Shown here: positions 25,979 to 35,075 of the stretch, in pieces
Position numbering within the stretch: the stretch's first letter is position 1
Layout: every line of letters begins with the position of its first letter
Assembly: GCF_013004375.1 (NCBI RefSeq)
Contig: NZ_JABERI010000020.1
Span: 1 to 64,000, forward strand
Length of the DNA stretch: 64,000 nucleotides
Source of the DNA: Acinetobacter terrae
GTDB taxonomy: Bacteria > Pseudomonadota > Gammaproteobacteria > Pseudomonadales > Moraxellaceae
Direction of reading: 5' to 3'
Notes under the pieces: model-generated
Told to the model about the DNA's origin: nothing
The model's database searches: none
What the model saw: only the letters and a program-made list of their open reading frames with translations
Program-made: the position numbers and the translations under genes

Positions 25979-27283
25979 TTATTTATTTTTTTTACGATCC
26001 AGACTCGGATCCTTAATCTCTACGAAAGCATTGCTACGAATTTCACGTAACCAGCTATCTAGCTCTGCATCAAATTGGCGTTCACCTAGAATTTGTCGCG
26101 CCATACGTTCTTGATATTCACGTGTCATGTCTTGTTGGCGAGTATCTGTCACTTGAAGAATGTGCCACCCAAATTGTGTTTGGAATGGGGCACTGGTTTG
26201 ACCTACAGGCGTGTTTTTCATCTGTGTTTCAAACTCAGGAACCATAACACCCGGGCTAACCCAGCCCAAGCTACCGCCATCGCGAGCAGAACCTGGATCA
26301 TTAGAGAAAGTGGAAGCCAATACCGCAAAATCTTCACCCGCTTTTAAGCGATTATAAATGCTGTCAATTTGCTGTTTTGCATTTTCAGGACTCACCACTT
26401 CAGACGGTTGAATCAAAATATGGCGTGCTTTATATTGAGGCACAATGGCTTTTTGCTCTGCACCTTTACGATCTAATAATTTTAAAATATGTATTCCATC
26501 TTGTGCAGCAATCAGATCAGTTGTTTGTCCTGCCTGGAGAGGGCTTACACGTGCTGCAAGTTCGCTTGGAAGGTCAGATAGATTACGAAAGCCCGTATCT
26601 GCACTTTCTACTTTTACGCCATTGGCAGTGAATTTTTTATCAATTGCACTAATATCATTGCTGTCTTTTAATGCGGCTTTAACTTGCTCAGCAACTTTTT
26701 CCAGGTTTTTTTCACCCGAAATACGAACATGCAAAACATGCACTTGATTGCCTAAGGTTGCTTGACCTTGTGGGGTTTTTAGAAAATTTTCCACATCTTG
26801 ATCACTGATTTTAATACGTGACATTACCATTTGTTGACGTAGGCGATTGATGGCTAAATCTTCTGCAATACGGTTGCGCAACGATTCATAAGTTCCTGGT
26901 GCAATCCCATCCAGTTTTTGCTGAAACGCTTCTAAGCTTGGGCTGTTAGACTGTTTTGCAACCTTCATTACCGCTTCGTTAAGCTCTTTTTCATTGGGTT
27001 TAATGTTATAGCGTTTGACTTGCTCAAGCTGTGCTTGGCGAATAATCAGCTGGTCAAGTGCTTGTTGTTGCAAAAACTGCGCTGGTGGGACTGGTTTTTT
27101 TTGAGCTTCAAGTTGATGTTTTATTTCTGCAATACTTTGATCTAAATCACTTTTTAAAATGACACTGTTGTCTACCAAAGCAACCACTTCGTCTGTTGGT
27201 TGTGCGAATGTAGTCATTGATGAAGAAAGGGCTAAAGCAAGAGCAGTCGCTTTAAAAAAATGTTTTAACTGTATTGTCTTCAT
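25979..27283 (-). CDS. surA: Periplasmic chaperone and prolyl isomerase SurA
   Basis: The 434-aa protein has a Sec signal (FFKATALALALSSSMTTFA), a SurA N-terminal chaperone domain (DEVVALVDNSVILKSDLDQ), and two parvulin-type domains. The second is complete, with YKARHILIQPSE, GEDFAVLASTFSNDPGSA, GGSLGWVSPGVMVPEFE and GWHILQVTD. SurA escorts unfolded outer-membrane proteins, including LptD, across the periplasm. The start ATG at 27283 overlaps the lptD stop in a TAATG, so the genes are translationally coupled; an upstream frame extension (MDTTL) lies inside lptD. The operon order lptD-surA is conserved in gammaproteobacteria. Confidence 0.96.
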   Translation of the reverse strand: MKTIQLKHFFKATALALALSSSMTTFAQPTDEVVALVDNSVILKSDLDQSIAEIKHQLEAQKKPVPPAQFLQQQALDQLIIRQAQLEQVKRYNIKPNEKELNEAVMKVAKQSNSPSLEAFQQKLDGIAPGTYESLRNRIAEDLAINRLRQQMVMSRIKISDQDVENFLKTPQGQATLGNQVHVLHVRISGEKNLEKVAEQVKAALKDSNDISAIDKKFTANGVKVESADTGFRNLSDLPSELAARVSPLQAGQTTDLIAAQDGIHILKLLDRKGAEQKAIVPQYKARHILIQPSEVVSPENAKQQIDSIYNRLKAGEDFAVLASTFSNDPGSARDGGSLGWVSPGVMVPEFETQMKNTPVGQTSAPFQTQFGWHILQVTDTRQQDMTREYQERMARQILGERQFDAELDSWLREIRSNAFVEIKDPSLDRKKNK

Positions 27284-29751
27284 TAACGTTGTGTCCAAGA
27301 TTGATTAATTTTATTAAAACCTAGAATACGATTTTCTAGTAATGATGAAAGTTTTTTGTTGAAACCACCTAGGCCTTTAAGGCTGACTTCCGCCATAATA
27401 GCGCGTTTTGCACTCACGCCATCCGCATTCACATCGTCCAGGTCATTATAGTAAGAACGTCCATAAACCGAAATGCCCCAACAACAGGCTTCATAATTTA
27501 CACCCAGTAGATATTCACGTGCGACGTTGTTTTCTATGTCGTATTGAGCATGCCCCATAATGCGCCAGTTGTTAGATACTGGCTGAATGAAGGATGCAAC
27601 GACTTGGTCATATTGCTTTTGCTGGTTTGGAATATCTTTACGATAGAAGTAACCCAGGTTATATAGATTGCCTTGCTCGCCAGTGTAATAAAGCTGGAAG
27701 TCACGTTGAGCATTGTCGCCATTCGACATCCATGCCGAGTTTGCACCAATGGTGAAATTTTGTGACAGTTGACTAGATACGCTTAAAACAGGACCGGTAC
27801 GACGTTCAGTATCAAACTGATCAGGTTCATTGTTTAGGTTTACACGACGATCTTCGAAGTAAAAGCTTTGTCCAACACTGGTTTTTAAACGTTCCAGACC
27901 AATTTCATCAAATAAGCTATAACTTAGACCTAAAGATAAGAAATTGTTGTCTTCTAAACGGTCATGACCATAAAAGCGACGCGGGCTGAACAATTGATCA
28001 TAATTGATTGATGCCGTTGCCGAGTCGAAGTTTGGATGGCCATCCTGGTTTTTATACGGTGCATAGGCATAAAATGCACGGGGAGTGATGGTTTGTAGGT
28101 ATTTACCTTCTTTTTCAAAGGTCAAGCCGGTATCTAAAGTGAATTGCGGTACAGTTACCGATTGATTTTCATTAGAAGAATTGAGGTCTTGATTAGCATT
28201 AATAGTGTCTTGATCGTAGAAAGTATTGATGTTACGAATCGACACTTCTGGAATGACAAATGACCACGGATTACGGTAGTTATAACGAACAGCGAAGTCA
28301 TTATAGATACGCGTACCACTTGGCTCATAAGAACCAGTATTAGCTGCATTGGAAAGGCTAATATCTTTTTTAAAGTAAGCAGTATCGTTATTAAATTCGT
28401 ATTGTAAACCCAGTGGATTGCCTGTTTTATAATTTAACAGGAACTGTGGTAAACGGGCATAAGGACGGTCTTCATCGGGAACAGAATTATCCAGTGTCTG
28501 GAAATCTTCAACTTTTAACTGAGCTTTTAAACCGGGAATGCCATTTTTATAGTTAACTTCCCAAGCGCGACGTAAGTTTAAGTCGGTCTTGGAGTTGGGG
28601 TTACTATTTAAATCAGAGAAATAATCTTTATCTGAGGCATAGTTATAATCTAGGTTGGTAGAAAATTGATCGTTGATTTGCCAGTTATGTAATAGATGTA
28701 AGTCTTTACGGTCTTGGCCCTCATATTTATCATCAGAAGGTAAATAACCGCCCCAAATCATGCCCGAGCCGAAATTCTCTGTTAAATAACGGAATTCGCC
28801 TTCAAGCATCGCTCCGCGATCAGCAATATATCGCGGAGTAACTGTAGCATCGTAATTCGGTGCCAAATTTAAATAAACTGGAACAGCAAGTTCTATACCA
28901 CCATCATTGGTAAAGCCGAAACTTGGTGTCAAAATACCTGTAGTGCGGCGGTCATCAATCGGGAAGTTAAAGTAAGGAACCGCTAAAACTGGAACATCTT
29001 TAACATACAGCTTGGTTCCGCGAGTTTCGCCGCGACCTGTTTCCTGATTTAAAGTGATTTTATTGGCTTGAATTTTCCAGGTTGGTGTTTCATCGGGTGG
29101 ACAGGTGCTGTATGTCGCATTGTTCATCACCACCACATTGTCAGAAGTGCGGGCAATTTTTCCCGCATGACCATGCGCATGTTGTTCTTCAGAAATATAG
29201 AAGCTGTTGTTTAAATCGCCTTGCTGGGTTTTTAAATTGTAATTAATTTGATCACTTTGTGCGAGTAATCCGGCTTGAGCCATTTGCACACGACCTTCAG
29301 CATTGGCAAAAGTTTGTGTTTGATCAATGGTGATTTTGTCGGCACGAATTTGACGGCCTTGTTGATCAATGAGTACATTGCCTTGAAGGACAGAGTCGCC
29401 ATTTGGATCGTAATGACCATAATCTGCAGTAACGACTGAGGTTGCTTCAGATGCTTCTACGGCTTTGGTTTCTGGACTAATAGGCGTAATCCAGGCACCT
29501 TGACAATAGGCAGAGCTTAAATATTGTCCTTTACGTTGTTGCGCTTCAGGCGATGATTTATCAACGTAGTATTGTTCAAAAAATTGTTGTCCAGGATAAG
29601 CTTCCTGAATGCTGTCCTTCATTTTTTGGTTGTCGACAGTCGAAGCTGGAAGTGTGGACTCAGCATAGCTTGAAATCGAGCTGCCACATAAAAGGGTCAA
29701 GATAGCAGTCGCTAAAGGATTAAATTTGAACTGATGCTTCATTTGTATCAT
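27283..29751 (-). CDS. lptD: LPS-assembly outer-membrane protein LptD
   Basis: The 822-aa product has a signal peptide (PLATAILTLLCGSSISSYA), a periplasmic OstA-like beta-jellyroll (GNVLIDQQGRQIRADKITID; AEGRVQMAQAGLLAQSD) and a large beta-barrel. Cysteines expected for its disulfides are visible in SSAYCQGAW, YSTCPPDE and the CC pair of NYEACCWGISVYG. With LptE it inserts LPS or LOS into the outer leaflet. The call begins at 29751 (MIQMKHQ); ATG 29742 (MKHQFKFN) is equally possible, as neither has a strong ribosome binding site. It is divergent from amgK and coupled to surA. Confidence 0.96.
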   Translation of the reverse strand: MIQMKHQFKFNPLATAILTLLCGSSISSYAESTLPASTVDNQKMKDSIQEAYPGQQFFEQYYVDKSSPEAQQRKGQYLSSAYCQGAWITPISPETKAVEASEATSVVTADYGHYDPNGDSVLQGNVLIDQQGRQIRADKITIDQTQTFANAEGRVQMAQAGLLAQSDQINYNLKTQQGDLNNSFYISEEQHAHGHAGKIARTSDNVVVMNNATYSTCPPDETPTWKIQANKITLNQETGRGETRGTKLYVKDVPVLAVPYFNFPIDDRRTTGILTPSFGFTNDGGIELAVPVYLNLAPNYDATVTPRYIADRGAMLEGEFRYLTENFGSGMIWGGYLPSDDKYEGQDRKDLHLLHNWQINDQFSTNLDYNYASDKDYFSDLNSNPNSKTDLNLRRAWEVNYKNGIPGLKAQLKVEDFQTLDNSVPDEDRPYARLPQFLLNYKTGNPLGLQYEFNNDTAYFKKDISLSNAANTGSYEPSGTRIYNDFAVRYNYRNPWSFVIPEVSIRNINTFYDQDTINANQDLNSSNENQSVTVPQFTLDTGLTFEKEGKYLQTITPRAFYAYAPYKNQDGHPNFDSATASINYDQLFSPRRFYGHDRLEDNNFLSLGLSYSLFDEIGLERLKTSVGQSFYFEDRRVNLNNEPDQFDTERRTGPVLSVSSQLSQNFTIGANSAWMSNGDNAQRDFQLYYTGEQGNLYNLGYFYRKDIPNQQKQYDQVVASFIQPVSNNWRIMGHAQYDIENNVAREYLLGVNYEACCWGISVYGRSYYNDLDDVNADGVSAKRAIMAEVSLKGLGGFNKKLSSLLENRILGFNKINQSWTQR

Positions 29752-29862
29752 TAACCAAGTATGCTTAATCGCAATTAATTATTCTCGCATCATAGAGAAA
29801 AAGTTGATAAGTGGCTACACTTAGTACTTTAAAAACTCAGCCTGTTTTAGAATTTATCGCAA

Positions 29863-30876
29863 ATGAAAACACAACGTGAACAAATCATACATACATGGAT
29901 TAAATCTGTACTTGATTCAGATCAATTTGAAATTAATTTTTTGCCAGGCGATGCAAGCTTCCGTCGTTATGCACGAATCAAGCTGAATAATAAAACATTT
30001 ATGCTCATGGATGCACCACCAGAAAAAGAAGATTGTGTGCCTTTTGTGACGATTGACCAGTTTTTCGATACACATGGTGTTCGAGTACCACATATCGTTG
30101 CTCAAGATTTACAGCAAGGCTTTTTATTGCTGGAAGATTTTGGTGATGTTTTGCTCTCAACCTTGCTGAACGATGACACGGTTGATGGCTATTATGCGCA
30201 AAGTTTTAAGCAGTTAATTGAATTGCAAGCAATTGATGGTACACAAAACTTTCCGGCTTATTCCTATGAGAAACTCATTTCTGAAATGGAATTGCTGACT
30301 GACTGGATGTTGCCTTCATTACAGATTCAACCCACTCAAGATGAGCAAGCATTAATTAAACGTACATTTGCTATCTTGGCCAATGCAGCACTGGCGCAAC
30401 CGCAAGTGATTGTACATCGTGATTTTCATAGCCGTAACTTGATGAAAATTGAAAGTGAGACAGATCTGGGTGTGATTGATTTCCAGGATGCGGTAATTGG
30501 TGCAGATACTTACGATTTGATTTCAATTACTCGTGATGCTTATGTACAGTGGAACGCAGATCAGGTTTATCAATGGTTTAAAGTCTTCTATGACTTGTTG
30601 CCTGAAACTGCAAAACAAGATCGCGATTTTGAACAGTTTAAGCGTGATGCGGACTTCATGGCGATTCAGCGTCATCTTAAAATTTTGGGTATCTTTGTGC
30701 GTTTATTTGAACGTGATGGAAAAACAGGTTACTTGAAAGATTTACCACGTGTGATGTGGTATTTGCTTGAAGAAAGTAAAGATTATGCAGAACTACAACC
30801 CTTTATGCAGTTTATCCAAGCGAAAGTAATGCCGAAATTTTCAGCCAAATATGGCACGTATGAGGTTGCTGCATAA
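29863..30876 (+). CDS. amgK: N-acetylmuramate/N-acetylglucosamine kinase AmgK
   Basis: The 337-aa aminoglycoside-phosphotransferase-fold kinase has FLPGDASFRRYARIK, LLLEDFGD, VIVHRDFHSRNLM (catalytic loop with Asp near residue 185) and GVIDFQDAVIGADTYDLISI (metal-binding Asp). AmgK phosphorylates the anomeric carbon of MurNAc and GlcNAc recovered from peptidoglycan turnover. Together with MurU it returns the sugar to UDP-MurNAc, bypassing de novo synthesis through MurA and thus lowering fosfomycin sensitivity in pseudomonads. The stop overlaps the murU start (TAATG). The same amgK-murU pair lies beside lptD-surA in Pseudomonas. Confidence 0.93.
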   Translation: MKTQREQIIHTWIKSVLDSDQFEINFLPGDASFRRYARIKLNNKTFMLMDAPPEKEDCVPFVTIDQFFDTHGVRVPHIVAQDLQQGFLLLEDFGDVLLSTLLNDDTVDGYYAQSFKQLIELQAIDGTQNFPAYSYEKLISEMELLTDWMLPSLQIQPTQDEQALIKRTFAILANAALAQPQVIVHRDFHSRNLMKIESETDLGVIDFQDAVIGADTYDLISITRDAYVQWNADQVYQWFKVFYDLLPETAKQDRDFEQFKRDADFMAIQRHLKILGIFVRLFERDGKTGYLKDLPRVMWYLLEESKDYAELQPFMQFIQAKVMPKFSAKYGTYEVAA

Positions 30877-31565
30877 TGAAAGCGATGATTCTTGCAGCGG
30901 GGATGGGTAACCGTATGCGTCCACTGACGCTACATAAGCCAAAGCCTTTGCTTGAAGTGGGTGGCAAGCCACTCATTGTTTGGCATATTGAAAAATTACA
31001 AGAAATCGGTGTGACTGAAATTGTCATTAATACCGCGTGGTTGGGTGAAAAACTAGCTATAGCTTTAGGTGATGGTTCGCAGTTTGGTGTAAACATCTTG
31101 TGGTCACATGAAGGCGAAGGCCTGGAAACAGCTGGCGGTATTATCAATGCCTTGGCGTTATTGGGCACAGAACCGTTTATTTTGGTCAATGGCGATGTCT
31201 GGACCACCATGGATTTTAGTTCTTTATTAAATGTGCAGCTTGCAGAAGATTTAGCACATCTGGTATTTGTAACCAATCCAGAACAGCATCCGAATGGTGA
31301 TTTCACCTTGTCGAATGGTCGCGCCTATACCTTTGAACAAGAACAACCGGGTGAATCGCTCACTTATAGTGGTGTGGCAGTCATTCATCCTAAAATGTTT
31401 GATGGTCTGGAAGGTGGTAAACGCCCGTTGGCACCCTTACTGAAACAAGGCATGCTTGAACAGAAAGTATCTGCTTCGAAGATGCATGCTGTTTGGGTCG
31501 ATGTTGGCACTCCGGAACGATTAAATGTACTGGATCAACAAATTAAGCGAGGCTTGTACGCTTAA
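30876..31565 (+). CDS. murU: N-acetylmuramate-1-phosphate uridylyltransferase MurU
   Basis: The 229-aa nucleotidyltransferase has MKAMILAAGMGNRMRPLTLH (the G-x-G-x-R-x-R-P-L-T signature of sugar-1-phosphate nucleotidylyltransferases), KPKPLLEVGGKPLIVWHIE, GGIINALALLG and PFILVNGDVWTTMDF with the metal-binding Asp. With AmgK it makes UDP-MurNAc from recycled MurNAc. It starts inside the amgK stop (TAATG), so the pair is translationally coupled. No C-terminal acyltransferase domain is present, as expected for MurU and unlike GlmU. Confidence 0.93.
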   Translation: MKAMILAAGMGNRMRPLTLHKPKPLLEVGGKPLIVWHIEKLQEIGVTEIVINTAWLGEKLAIALGDGSQFGVNILWSHEGEGLETAGGIINALALLGTEPFILVNGDVWTTMDFSSLLNVQLAEDLAHLVFVTNPEQHPNGDFTLSNGRAYTFEQEQPGESLTYSGVAVIHPKMFDGLEGGKRPLAPLLKQGMLEQKVSASKMHAVWVDVGTPERLNVLDQQIKRGLYA

Positions 31566-31591
31566 GTGCGTATTCACTAAGCACTCGCTAC

Positions 31592-31619
31592 TGTGACTTC
31601 ATGTATAAATCGGTATACT
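31592..31619 (+). promoter_or_regulatory. Possible promoter for rsmG-parAB
   Basis: TGTGAC (31592-31597) and TATACT (31614-31619) are spaced by 16 bases, about 30 bp before the rsmG start. The -10 element is good and the -35 moderate; a call by eye. Confidence 0.35.
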
Positions 31620-31650
31620 TCACCTAACTTTTTCGAGACGTTAATTGTAT

Positions 31651-32283
31651 ATGCATACGTTTTTTCAAGAACTCAAGCAGGGTAGTCAGGCTTTGGGTTT
31701 AGAGCTCAGCGATGAGGCTTTAAATTTATTACTCAAATACCAAGATGCTTTGGTGTTGTGGAACAAAGCATATAATTTGACAGCAATTCGTGATCCGAAG
31801 GAAATGCTGGTTAAGCATTTGCTGGATAGCTTAAGTATTTTAAAAGACTTACCAAAAGGACGTCTGCTGGATATTGGTACGGGGGGCGGTATGCCGGGCA
31901 TGATCATTGCATTATGTCAGCCAGAACGTGAATGTGTTTTGCTCGATTCAAATGGCAAAAAAATTCGTTTCTTGAAGCAATTTATTGCTGATTTAAAACT
32001 AAAAAATGTGATTGCAGTGCAAACGCGTGTCGAAAATGCAGACAGCATCAATGACTTGGGGCAATTTGATGTCATTACCAGTCGTGCCTTTGCTTCATTA
32101 ACCGACTTTGTTGCTGCATCGAAACCTTATATGCATGAAAACAGTATTATTGCTTCAATGAAAGGCTTAATTCCTGAAGAAGAAGTAGCAACCATTAAGC
32201 AAGAATTTAGCTGTGACATCATTGCGTTAAAGGTTCCGCGACTGGATGAACAGCGTCATCTGCTTTTGTTAAAACGTATTTAA
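31651..32283 (+). CDS. rsmG: 16S rRNA m7G527 methyltransferase RsmG (GidB)
   Basis: The 210-aa enzyme methylates G527 of 16S rRNA; loss gives low-level streptomycin resistance. It shows WNKAYNLTAIRDPKEMLVKH, LLDSLSIL, LLDIGTGGGMPGMIIALCQP (SAM motif I), LLDSNGKKIRFLKQF and ITSRAFASLTDF, all diagnostic of RsmG. I use ATG 31651; a TTG two codons earlier (31645) is nearer to a GAG and could be used. It heads the rsmG-parA-parB run, an arrangement usually found next to mnmG near oriC; here mnmG is absent and murU precedes it. Confidence 0.95.
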   Translation: MHTFFQELKQGSQALGLELSDEALNLLLKYQDALVLWNKAYNLTAIRDPKEMLVKHLLDSLSILKDLPKGRLLDIGTGGGMPGMIIALCQPERECVLLDSNGKKIRFLKQFIADLKLKNVIAVQTRVENADSINDLGQFDVITSRAFASLTDFVAASKPYMHENSIIASMKGLIPEEEVATIKQEFSCDIIALKVPRLDEQRHLLLLKRI

Positions 32284-32308
32284 TTATTTTCGAAGGATTG
32301 GGGTTACC

Positions 32309-33091
32309 ATGGCACAAATTATTGCGATTGCGAACCAAAAAGGTGGTGTAGGTAAAACCACAACCGCAGTAAATTTGGCAGCATCGTTAGCTGTGTTAAA
32401 GAAGCGCGTTTTACTTGTGGATATGGATTCACAAGGGAATGCCACGATGGGGTCTGGTATCCAAAAAAATGATCTTTTGTATTCTGTCACCGATGTTTTG
32501 TTGGGTGAAGTTCCGATTGAAACAGCAATTAGCAAAGCGGAAGTCGGTTATAAAGTTTTAGGTGCAAACCGTGATTTGGCCGGTGTAGAGCTTGCGATTG
32601 CGGAACAGGATGGTCGTGAGTTTATTCTGCGTGAAGCGTTAAAAGAAATAGAACATTCTTTTGATTATATTATCGTGGACTGTGCGCCAAGTTTAAGCTT
32701 GATTACGGTAAATGCTTTGGCAGCGGTCGATAGTGTGCTTATTCCAATGCAATGTGAATATTACGCACTGGAAGGCTTGGCGGATTTAACCCAAACCATT
32801 GATCGTATTCAGCAGGCACTCAATCCGGATTTGCAAATTATAGGTGTGTTACGCACCATGTATGATGCACGGAATGCATTGACACGTGATGTTTCAGAAG
32901 AACTTGAACAATACTTTGGCAAGAAGCTGTATGAAACCGTGATTCCGCGTAATGTACGTCTGGCTGAAGCGCCTGCGCATGGTTTGCCAATTATCTATTT
33001 TGAGAAAAATTCAAAAGGCGCAGTTGCTTACTTAAATTTAGCGGCTGAAGTGTTAAAGAAAAGCAAAGTAAAAAAAGGAATTAAAGCATGA
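32309..33091 (+). CDS. parA: Chromosome partitioning ATPase ParA (Soj)
   Basis: The 260-aa protein opens with IIAIANQKGGVGKTTTAVNL, the deviant Walker A of ParA/MinD proteins, followed by VLLVDMDSQGNATMGSG, DYIIVDCAPSLSLIT (Walker B) and IPMQCEYYALEGLA. It binds DNA nonspecifically in the ATP form and moves ParB-parS complexes. The lack of an N-terminal HTH marks it as the chromosomal (type Ib) type rather than a plasmid ParA. Its stop overlaps the parB start (ATGA), so the two are translationally coupled. Confidence 0.95.
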   Translation: MAQIIAIANQKGGVGKTTTAVNLAASLAVLKKRVLLVDMDSQGNATMGSGIQKNDLLYSVTDVLLGEVPIETAISKAEVGYKVLGANRDLAGVELAIAEQDGREFILREALKEIEHSFDYIIVDCAPSLSLITVNALAAVDSVLIPMQCEYYALEGLADLTQTIDRIQQALNPDLQIIGVLRTMYDARNALTRDVSEELEQYFGKKLYETVIPRNVRLAEAPAHGLPIIYFEKNSKGAVAYLNLAAEVLKKSKVKKGIKA

Positions 33092-33975
33092 CCACAAAAA
33101 AACGCGGGTTAGCTAAAGGTCGTGGTTTGGATGCCTTGCTTGGTTCAATCCAAAAAGAAAAATTACAGATGGAGGCGCAAGGTTTAGATCATGGGCAGTT
33201 GAAACAGATTGATGTTCACTTGCTGAAACGTGGTGAATATCAACCGCGTCGTTTTATTCATGAACCTGATCTTCAGGAGCTTGCAGCTTCTATTGAAAAA
33301 CATGGGGTGATGCAGCCCATCGTCATTCGTCCAATCGATGATGAAAAATTTCCCTATGAAATTATTGCTGGTGAACGTCGTTGGCGTGCTGCACAGCTTG
33401 CGGGCTTAACTGAAATTCCTGCTATTGTGCGCGATTTAACCGATCAAGTTGCCATTGCATTAGCCTTAATTGAAAATATTCAACGTCAAGATTTAAATCC
33501 AATTGATCAGGCCATGGCATTGCAGCGTTTTCATGAAGAATTTGGTTTAAGTCATCAGGAAATTGCGGATACCGTCGGTAAGGCACGTACGACTGTAAGT
33601 AATTTATTGCGTCTTTTGACTTTGGCTGAATCAGTCAAAGACTTTATGCAGCAAGGTCTGCTTGATATGGGGCATGCGCGGGCCATCTTAACTTTAAAAG
33701 CCAAAGATCAGCTTAAAGTTGCAGAGCATGTGATTGAAAAAAGTTTATCGGTACGTCAAACCGAGCAACTGGTTCGTGATTTAAACGCGCCTAAACAAGA
33801 AAAAGCCAAAGAGGATGTTGCTCCGGATATCCAGCAGTTGACTCAACGTTTAGCAGAACGTTTTAGTGCAGATGTAAAAATTGATCATAATAAGCAAGGT
33901 AAAGGAAAACTTGTCATTCAATATCATTCACTGGATGAATTAGATGGTATTTTGAATATTTGTTTCGCAGAATAA
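33088..33975 (+). CDS. parB: Chromosome partitioning protein ParB (Spo0J)
   Basis: The 295-aa protein begins KKRGLAKGRGLDALLGS (the ParA-contact peptide GLGRGL-type). The CTPase/ParB-N domain follows (GEYQPRRFIHEPDLQELAAS; IIAGERRWRAAQLAGL), then the HTH LSHQEIADTVGKARTTVSNL and a C-terminal dimer domain. It loads at parS sites and spreads along DNA as a clamp. No clear parS site was found near the gene by eye. It follows parA with a 4-base overlap. Confidence 0.95.
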   Translation: MTTKKRGLAKGRGLDALLGSIQKEKLQMEAQGLDHGQLKQIDVHLLKRGEYQPRRFIHEPDLQELAASIEKHGVMQPIVIRPIDDEKFPYEIIAGERRWRAAQLAGLTEIPAIVRDLTDQVAIALALIENIQRQDLNPIDQAMALQRFHEEFGLSHQEIADTVGKARTTVSNLLRLLTLAESVKDFMQQGLLDMGHARAILTLKAKDQLKVAEHVIEKSLSVRQTEQLVRDLNAPKQEKAKEDVAPDIQQLTQRLAERFSADVKIDHNKQGKGKLVIQYHSLDELDGILNICFAE

Positions 33976-34005
33976 TTTTTTGTTGGTTTTATTGGGGAAA
34001 AACAG

Positions 34006-34644
34006 ATGTGGGAATTAGTCAAAGCAGGTGGGTGGCTGATGCTTCCCCTTGTTTTATGTTCGATTTTTACAGTAGCAATAACCATTGAGCGCTTTATTCG
34101 ATTAAAAAAATCAATGATTTTGCCCAAAGCATTGTTACTGAATCAAACTCAAAAAGCTGATGTTGTCATGCAACAATTGCAACAAAATAAAGTATTGCAA
34201 AGTAGCACTTTGGGACGCATTTTTACTGCGGGTTATCAAAGTAAAAGTAAAAATGAGCAGTATGCCCGCGCGCAGATGGAAACCACTGCTTCTCAAGAAA
34301 TTGGCTATTTAGAAAAAAATATTAATTTTTTGGGCACCTTAAGTGCGGTAGCACCACTTTTGGGTTTGTTGGGTACAGTTTTGGGTATTATTGAATCATT
34401 TTTGGTGATTGATTTAGGCACCAATAGTAATCCAACATTGATGATTCCGGGGATCTCAAAAGCGTTGATTACGACTGCAGCGGGGATGTTTATTGCGATT
34501 CCTGCATTATTTGCCTACCGTTATTTTCAGCGTTTGGTGCAAGAGTATATTGCTGAACTTGAGCAACAATCGACCTTATTCCATGCAGCACTTTTCTATC
34601 AAAATTCTACAAATGAAGAACAAGATATTAGAAAAGCAGGTTAG
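34006..34644 (+). CDS. exbB: ExbB/TolQ-family proton channel protein
   Basis: The 212-aa inner-membrane protein has three membrane spans: WLMLPLVLCSIFTVAITIE near the start, then INFLGTLSAVAPLLGLLGTVLGIIESF and LITTAAGMFIAIPALFAYRYF. The GLLGTV..I...F block and the Thr in the third span are the proton-path signatures of ExbB/TolQ/MotA proteins. With the ExbD-like protein downstream (8-bp gap) it forms a motor using proton flow. No tonB is adjacent; instead msbA-lpxK-kdsB follow, a neighbourhood seen in other gammaproteobacteria, so a role linked to envelope transport is likely but not shown. Confidence 0.88.
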   Translation: MWELVKAGGWLMLPLVLCSIFTVAITIERFIRLKKSMILPKALLLNQTQKADVVMQQLQQNKVLQSSTLGRIFTAGYQSKSKNEQYARAQMETTASQEIGYLEKNINFLGTLSAVAPLLGLLGTVLGIIESFLVIDLGTNSNPTLMIPGISKALITTAAGMFIAIPALFAYRYFQRLVQEYIAELEQQSTLFHAALFYQNSTNEEQDIRKAG

Positions 34645-34652
34645 GGTGGAAA

Positions 34653-35075
34653 ATGAAATTCAAACGCACACAAGTTGAAGATATTCATATTAATCTGACA
34701 CCCATGATTGACTGCTTGCTGTTTATCCTGGTTTTTTTACTGTTATCCACCACATTTAACCAGTTTAGTCGCATGAATTTAACCTTGCCAGATGCGCAAG
34801 GTGTTCCACCTAAGCAATATGATCATAAAGTTGAAGTGGTTGTGGATGCTTCCGGGCATTATTCAATTAACGGACAATCGCTTGCAAGTAAAGATGTGGC
34901 AGATTTAAATACTGCAATTAAACAGATTTCTAATGATCGTCGTGATTTAATGTTTGTGATTGCCGCGGATGCCAAAGCCACGCATCAGGATGTGATTCGG
35001 GTGATGGATGTTGCAGGTCAACTGGGTTTTGTTAATATCAATATTAGTACTAAAGTTCCGTCTAGAGGTTATTAG
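34653..35075 (+). CDS. exbD: ExbD/TolR-family protein
   Basis: The 140-aa product has a short cytoplasmic start (MKFKRTQVEDIHINLTPMID), one membrane span (CLLFILVFLLLSTTF) starting just after the essential Asp of LTPMID, and a periplasmic domain (VVVDASGHYSINGQSLASKD; VIRVMDVAGQLGFVNINIST). This is the normal ExbD/TolR plan; the Asp is the proton carrier of the motor. It is coupled to exbB upstream and its stop overlaps the GTG start of msbA by one base. Confidence 0.9.
   Translation: MKFKRTQVEDIHINLTPMIDCLLFILVFLLLSTTFNQFSRMNLTLPDAQGVPPKQYDHKVEVVVDASGHYSINGQSLASKDVADLNTAIKQISNDRRDLMFVIAADAKATHQDVIRVMDVAGQLGFVNINISTKVPSRGY

Noticed and set aside
34006..35075. exbB-exbD as part of a TonB siderophore system
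   Set aside because: No tonB or receptor gene is adjacent; the link is to msbA-lpxK, so I made no siderophore claim.
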